DNA of 64,000 nucleotides, taken from NCBI RefSeq assembly GCF_032854445.1, contig NC_088304.1, forward strand, positions 36,414,108-36,478,107. The letters are read 5' to 3'. Both the position numbers and the translations under genes were made by a program. The stretch is from Liolophura sinensis. Its lineage: Eukaryota; Mollusca; Polyplacophora; Chitonida; Chitonidae. Positions 60,697-64,000 of this stretch are shown here, piece by piece. Below the pieces are notes generated by a model. It was not told the DNA's origin and ran no database searches. It saw nothing but the letters and a program-made list of their open reading frames with translations. Each line of letters begins with the position of its first letter. Position 1 is the stretch's first letter.

Positions 60697-62318
60697 TAGG
60701 TAAATAGTTTTACTGGATGGACGTTTACGTTAAAATACATTCTAGAACCTAAGTTCATCATAGTTAGAATTATATACTTCTTATATACTGCTTAGTTTTA
60801 TGGATTAGAAGCCCATTCAAAATGGCGGTCGTAAGCTTTCAATCCTGCACAAGCCAGCGATCCGTGACAAACCCACCTCACAATGTTCTACGTTTCACGT
60901 AACACTGTTACACTCCAAGCAACAGGTCAACTCCCCTCAGGCATATTTAATCTGCTTACATGTATTTAATGTATCTAATTTTAAACTGAACCCGCCTTGC
61001 TCTGAATTACGATTTAATCGCGATAAAACCATGCTCTTTGTTCTAGTTATAGCCCCAAAGAGGAACACTACTTCCGATCTTATGTTTCGCATGAGCGCCG
61101 GAAGTAATGAGAAGAGGTGGGATGTTTGGGTAGAGGGTGGGGAGGGATACATTTGGGCTTGTTTTAAGAGAAAAAAAAACTCCCCTGGTTTTTAAAATGC
61201 GGATGTCCTGGCCTCCCTGCCTGGAGGCCAGGTACGCCCCTCGTTGAGTCACCACGGAGTGTCTTTGCAACATGCCTTTCTGAATCTTAACATAGCGCTG
61301 CCTCAAAGCTACATTTCCTGCCACAGTGTCAGAAAACCTGTACATTTATAGGGACATAGCCTTTTGGGGGTGATGGCTGTCAAGCGTCGAAGTTGCCTAT
61401 GGATTTTATCGGCTTGAGTGCTTAGACAGCTTCTGATTACAATCAAGAATGAAGCAGATTGTTGCAGAATCTAGTAAATCATCACCGTTAACTCTTCTTT
61501 GGAGGTATGCGACTTCTAGTGCTGGGTTTATTGAGATTCGGGAAGAACACGTTAAGAGTTAAATTGCCGATCTTCATAATGAAGAATAGGCAAGAATGAC
61601 TCTCTATTAAACATACAAACATGTATTAATACAGCTTCCACAAATACTACGTAGCGCACTAAATGGTTGTACACATCAGCTGTCTGGAGCCGACAAATCG
61701 CGATTTTCCATTCATCAACATGCAATAGTTGCACATTTTCGAATACTTAGAGCGCGGAACATTCACGGAGAAATCTGGCTTTTCATACTTCTTTTTCCGT
61801 CGTGGGGAGCAGTTTAGGACTGTTTTCGTAAAATCTGAGAGTCAAACATTAATAATGCCACGGATGAAATTATCGCACTACTGAGATTTCGAAAGTTTCA
61901 TCAAACATACTCTTCACTACCACGTCTATTTGGTGTATAGCACCTATATGGAATAGGTGCAGGAGGTAAAGGCCGGCAGGTCCTTTGAAATGGTGTCCTT
62001 GACATGTGTGTGGTAGGCAACTCTACATATACCGGTGTATCCTCATGTAGAAGGAGCCTTCATATCAACCAATCATTAATACTTTCGTTAAATGAAGTTA
62101 AATCGCTGCAAAAATCATTAGCTTGGACCCTCCTTTACAGCTGCAAGCACTTAATTCCACTGATCTTCATGTGCTGTAAGTGCCATGGTACAATAGCACA
62201 CGCAGTATGGTTAATATATAAATTCTGACTTGATGACGGACTTATTTGGAATCAAAGCTTACTTGGGTCCACATTTACAGTTTTACTTAATACCGCACGC
62301 CATGGTTTACGATGGAAT

Positions 62319-62863
62319 TTATGATTCATGCTTCAATGCTGGCTTGATCTGGTCGTCCGGTTTCCGTACCTGCAAACTGGCTGTCCGTGACAGCAAGGAT
62401 CTTGCCGACAGTTCTTCCAACTGTATTAGAGCACGTGGTCTATTGTTCTCTACACTCCGGGTGTCTGTGTATCCCCACCCCTTCAGATACACGGGAGCAT
62501 TCATTTCCATTTCTTCATATCCCCCATGTGTCGGCCCCTCAATGTTGGTCGCTCCATTTGAAGTAAGTTTTGGGTGTGTCTCAATTTTAACAGGAACTTG
62601 GTGTTTAGATATCTTCGACTCACGCCTCGCCCCTACTCCTTTAGGTCTGGCATCCGTATCATCTCGGAAACTCCCGGACAGAACGTGGGGGGTGCTCCTC
62701 TGGCTGGAGGTGAAATGCTCGACTGTAATTCTGTGCTTAGATTTGTCATGAAGCCTGCGCCGATATAGGAAGAAATCGATGATCAATGCGATGAGCAGCA
62801 GCATACCGACTGTAAGGCCGATGGATAAGGCGATACCGTTCTTACCAATACAGTTGTCTTCAT
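62319..62863 (-). CDS. Transmembrane-tail terminal exon, paralogue 2, second copy
   Basis: Counterpart of 24633-25177: same 545-nt length, phase-1 acceptor and stop, transmembrane helix and YEEM motif intact. Two residues differ (S for C after HDK, P for L after NIEG). The family is not recognised. Confidence 0.72.
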
Positions 62864-63106
62864 CTGGAACATGGCAAATATGAACTCATAAATCATTTGT
62901 TTCATCGGGACTTTTTTGTAACATCATTTTGTTTTTAGGACTGCCATATGGAATTCAGGGTAATTCTGCTTCCATTCAGGTCGAGAAAGTGAGTTTAATT
63001 ACGACATGGGTGAGAGAAAAACAGTAAAAGCCTTTTAAGCCAAACCTATACATTTTTTTAAACAGGCATCATCTGGATTAAAACACTGCGGCCTCTTTAG
63101 TAAGCA

Positions 63107-63286
63107 AGGGTCATCACTGGTGGAGTGGTTAACCCTTCTGAAATCCCTCGATAATTGGACCCATAACAGAGTAAGGTTGCAGGTTCAAATCCAGATCTCG
63201 CTGATTCATCTCATGCTGAACTTTCTGGAGGTATGTCTTTAAGCCAGTACAGATTTAGGGTATGCATATTTAGGTGACTTATTGCA
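63107..63286 (+). mobile_element. tRNA-derived SINE, copy 2
   Basis: Counterpart of 25421-25600 with the same A-box-like and B-box sequences. Confidence 0.6.
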
Positions 63287-64000
63287 ATGCTGTACAGACT
63301 CTTATGTGATTAATAGATTTCTTGTCAAATTTGAAAAAAAAAAACATGACTCATGGTTTACACATTACATTAAGAAATAAGCCAGAGGGGTGAAATATCT
63401 ATCAAAGGCACTCCGTTGCACAGCTGAGACATTCAACATAAAAATAAAAAGGTGTGAATCTATGGTCGAAATTAATTACGCACATAACAAACTAAATTTT
63501 CGAAAGATATTCCAAAAATCAGATTTGAAAAATATCTGTTAATAGGGAAAATGTAAGGATTAACTCGTAAGCTAAAGTAAAAATCTTTTCTAAAAACGAG
63601 CGTGCACCACATGTAACGCAACTGTAACAAAACTGAACAACTTCTAAAATTTTTTAATGTACTAGGAGAATGCAACTCGTGTACTTGAGAAGAAAAACAA
63701 AACGTTAGTAAACGTTATAGTAACCATTGTTGTGTACCTCCAATACACAAAGTGTAGATTTTCAATTTTGTTCTGGGGTACACAGTACTAGTTTACCTTG
63801 TATAAACCCCCGTGCAAATCCTGCATGAGGTACGGACCTGCTGCATGGGAGTTTGTCTATGACGTCATTGGTTAAGACTATTCTGACGTTATGATGACAT
63901 TCTGCTGGAGTAAATCCATGACGGAAACACTTTCTTTCATTTAAGTTTGTGTAAATAAAGGGATTCTGAATAATGTTTATCCATATCCATTGAATGCTAA

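Larger units (their letters stand above)
43492..64000 (+). repeat. Large direct duplication, copy 2
   Basis: Near-identical to 6605-26314. Substitutions noticed by eye are on the order of 0.1-0.2% outside the satellites. Indels include 14 bp in the intron after 45452 and 8 bp near 45962. Satellite blocks differ by whole 31-bp steps. It starts directly after the gap inside a 128-bp unit equivalent to position 6605. Confidence 0.97.

Overview
This is a 64-kb piece of an animal nuclear genome. It is AT-rich, has short spliced exons, tRNA-derived SINEs and very abundant minisatellites. Several dispersed repeats (the element beginning with a TTTATTTGATTGG-type head and carrying a CAGCATTATGGTGGGAGG-type core, and a second tRNA-derived SINE) resemble repeats that are common in mollusc genomes. 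A mollusc, or a related lophotrochozoan, is therefore the most likely source. The species cannot be named from the window.

Layout of copy 1: positions 1-9521 hold the last nine exons of a plus-strand gene that I recognise as STK36 (Fused). They encode about 362 residues of its C-terminal armadillo-type region. The kinase domain lies before position 1. The gene's introns are filled with minisatellites. Three of these are built from the gene's own exon-intron junctions: a 66-bp array carrying a splice donor, and a 128-bp and a 52-bp array carrying splice acceptors. After a 3' UTR and intergenic region come three minus-strand terminal exons (15.9, 25.2 and 33.4 kb). Each encodes one transmembrane helix and a cytoplasmic tail, and all three start in the same intron phase. 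Between the first two lies a 5.9-kb satellite of 31-bp monomers: forward monomers, then a forward 62-bp dimeric higher-order repeat, then a long inverted arm.

From 26.3 to 43.3 kb the sequence is single-copy in this window. It holds the third transmembrane exon, SINE fragments, a foldback element, a candidate DNA-transposon-like element with terminal inverted repeats, and no other recognisable gene.

A 200-N gap (43292-43491) follows. From 43492 to the window end the sequence is a near-identical second copy of 6605-26314: the last four STK36 exons, the first two transmembrane exons, the SINEs and the 31-bp satellite. The two copies differ by rare substitutions, a few small indels and changed satellite copy number. 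The second copy begins exactly at the gap, in the middle of a 128-bp repeat unit. An unmerged contig overlap or a retained second haplotype is therefore at least as likely as a true tandem duplication.

STK36 and the transmembrane exons are convergent and no shared pathway can be read from the sequence. The biology most worth following is the repeated expansion of splice junctions into minisatellites inside one gene, the inverted higher-order satellite, and the family of paralogous or alternative transmembrane-tail exons.
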